A stretch of 15,749 nt of DNA from Anaerolineales bacterium UBA4826. Its GTDB lineage: Bacteria; Chloroflexota; Anaerolineae; UBA4142. The stretch is taken from assembly GCA_002400365.1 (NCBI GenBank), contig DHFK01000183.1, positions 2,035 to 17,783 of the forward strand. The letters are read 5' to 3'. The notes below the pieces were generated by a model. The model saw nothing but the letters and a program-made list of their open reading frames with translations. It did not search any database and was not told the DNA's origin. The position numbers were made by a program, and so were the translations under genes. Shown piece by piece: positions 14,835 through 15,749 of this stretch (its first letter is position 1; each line of letters begins with the position of its first letter).

Positions 14835-15749
14835 TCAACCCAACAATTTTTTCGCGACCAACAACTCGGCGTTCAACAGCGTTCCACCCGCCGCGCCGCG
14901 CATCGTGTTGTGCCCGAGCAACACAAACTTGTAGTCGAGCACGCTGCACGCGCGCAGGCGTCCGACGATCGTCGCCATCCCTCTTTCCGCGTCGCGATCC
15001 AGGCGCGGCTGTGGGCGATCCATCTCATCGCGCACGACGATGGGATGCGCGGGCGCGGTCGGCAGTTTCAGTGCCTGCGGCTCCGCGCTGAATTCGGCAA
15101 GCGCGCGGCGCACCGCGTCGAGCGGCGCTTTCTCGATCAACTCAACCGCTGCGGTCTCCAAGTGTCCGTCGCTTGTCGCGACGCGATTGCACGCCGCGCT
15201 GATCTTGAACTCCGCGCGCGCGATGCTTTCCCCATTCGCTCGCCCCAGGATTTTCAACGGCTCGCTTTCCAACTTTTTTTCTTCGCCGCCGATGAACGGG
15301 ATCACATTGTCGAGAATATCGAGCGAGGCGACGCCGGGATAGCCCGCGCCGCTGAGCGCCTGCATCGTCGTGACCATCACGCGGCGCAAGCCGAACGCGT
15401 CCGCCAGCGGCTTGAGCGCGAGCGTCAGGTGAATCGTCGAACAGTTGGGATTGCAGATGATCGCGCCTTTGCGTTGCGCGCGCTGCACGCGCACCAGTTC
15501 GAGATGCTCCGCATTCACCTCGGGGATGACGAGCGGCACATCCGCATCCATCCGATGGCTCGACGCGTTGCTGGAGACGAGCGCGCCGGCGTTGGCAAAG
15601 CGCGTTTCGATTTCGCCGGCGACGTCGCCGGGCAGCGCGGAGAAGACGAGCGGCGCATCGAATTTCGGCTCGCACGGCTGCACGATCAGCGCGCGCGCGT
15701 ACGCCGGGATGTCGCTCCCCAGATGCCACTTGACCGCGTCGGCGTAGCG
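14835..15749 (-). CDS. asd: Aspartate-semialdehyde dehydrogenase, archaeal/fungal-type (partial, 5' end outside window)
   Basis: The frame is open to the window edge at 15749, giving 304 codons. By comparison with the usual 350-360 residues of this type, the N-terminal NADP-binding segment is missing. The enzyme reduces aspartyl-4-phosphate to aspartate semialdehyde, the branch point to lysine/diaminopimelate, threonine and methionine. The visible part starts RYADAVKWHLGSDIP, then SALPGDVAGEIE and VSSNASSHRMDADVPLVIPEVN. The active-site Cys is in ICNPNCSTIHL, followed by TTMQALSGAGYPGV, GGEEKKLESEPLKILG, RVATSDGHLE, the substrate-binding RPQPRLDRD and the end LLGHNTMRGAAGGTLLNAELL. These words match the archaeal/fungal-type branch rather than the E. 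coli type. The GTG at 15683 is an internal codon, not the start. The stop lies 26 bp before the -35 of the next gene; no terminator is seen between them. Confidence 0.93.
   Translation of the reverse strand, partial: RYADAVKWHLGSDIPAYARALIVQPCEPKFDAPLVFSALPGDVAGEIETRFANAGALVSSNASSHRMDADVPLVIPEVNAEHLELVRVQRAQRKGAIICNPNCSTIHLTLALKPLADAFGLRRVMVTTMQALSGAGYPGVASLDILDNVIPFIGGEEKKLESEPLKILGRANGESIARAEFKISAACNRVATSDGHLETAAVELIEKAPLDAVRRALAEFSAEPQALKLPTAPAHPIVVRDEMDRPQPRLDRDAERGMATIVGRLRACSVLDYKFVLLGHNTMRGAAGGTLLNAELLVAKKLLG

Overview
The window is GC-rich, densely coded bacterial chromosome with nine protein genes. Two lie on the + strand (240-4310) and seven on the - strand (4333-15749). The gene content fits a Chloroflexota-like bacterium: a KimA-type K+ transporter with a long N-terminal extension, a VanW/G5-like surface protein, a very large O-antigen-ligase/TPR protein, and an archaeal-type aspartate-semialdehyde dehydrogenase. 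That placement is inference from family resemblance only. No rRNA, tRNA, CRISPR array or insertion sequence is visible.

Layout. Positions 1-239 hold short direct repeats, a near-consensus sigma70 promoter and a leader stem-loop ahead of a KimA-like potassium transporter (240-2351). A second near-consensus promoter (2379-2407) sits so close to the GTG start of a VanW-family membrane-anchored protein (2415-4310) that its mRNA should be leaderless. The - strand then reads, from right to left: a partial asd (14835-15749); a promoter at 14781-14809 driving an envelope-polysaccharide cluster of O-antigen ligase/TPR protein, WecA/TagO-type polyprenyl-phosphate sugar-phosphate transferase, and nucleotide-sugar 6-dehydrogenase, with guanylate kinase (gmk) overlapping the end of the dehydrogenase; and finally a separately promoted yebC-ruvC-ruvA group for translation/regulation and Holliday-junction processing. 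No ruvB is in the window.

The standout element is a full-length intein (about 485 residues, 7546-9000) with a two-motif LAGLIDADG homing endonuclease inside the nucleotide-sugar dehydrogenase. It is inserted immediately before the dehydrogenase's catalytic cysteine (GGH/CIPVDP). The +1 splicing nucleophile and the enzyme's active-site cysteine are therefore the same residue, and the enzyme cannot work until the intein splices out.

The second unexplained pattern is that several gene junctions of the - strand cluster carry tandem repeats with an exact 7-nt period. The heptamer differs from place to place, and at two junctions clearly (one more weakly) the array is followed by its inverted copy. 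The clearest are at 10853-10964 and 4924-4995. A separate perfect 13-bp palindrome lies at 9834-9862.
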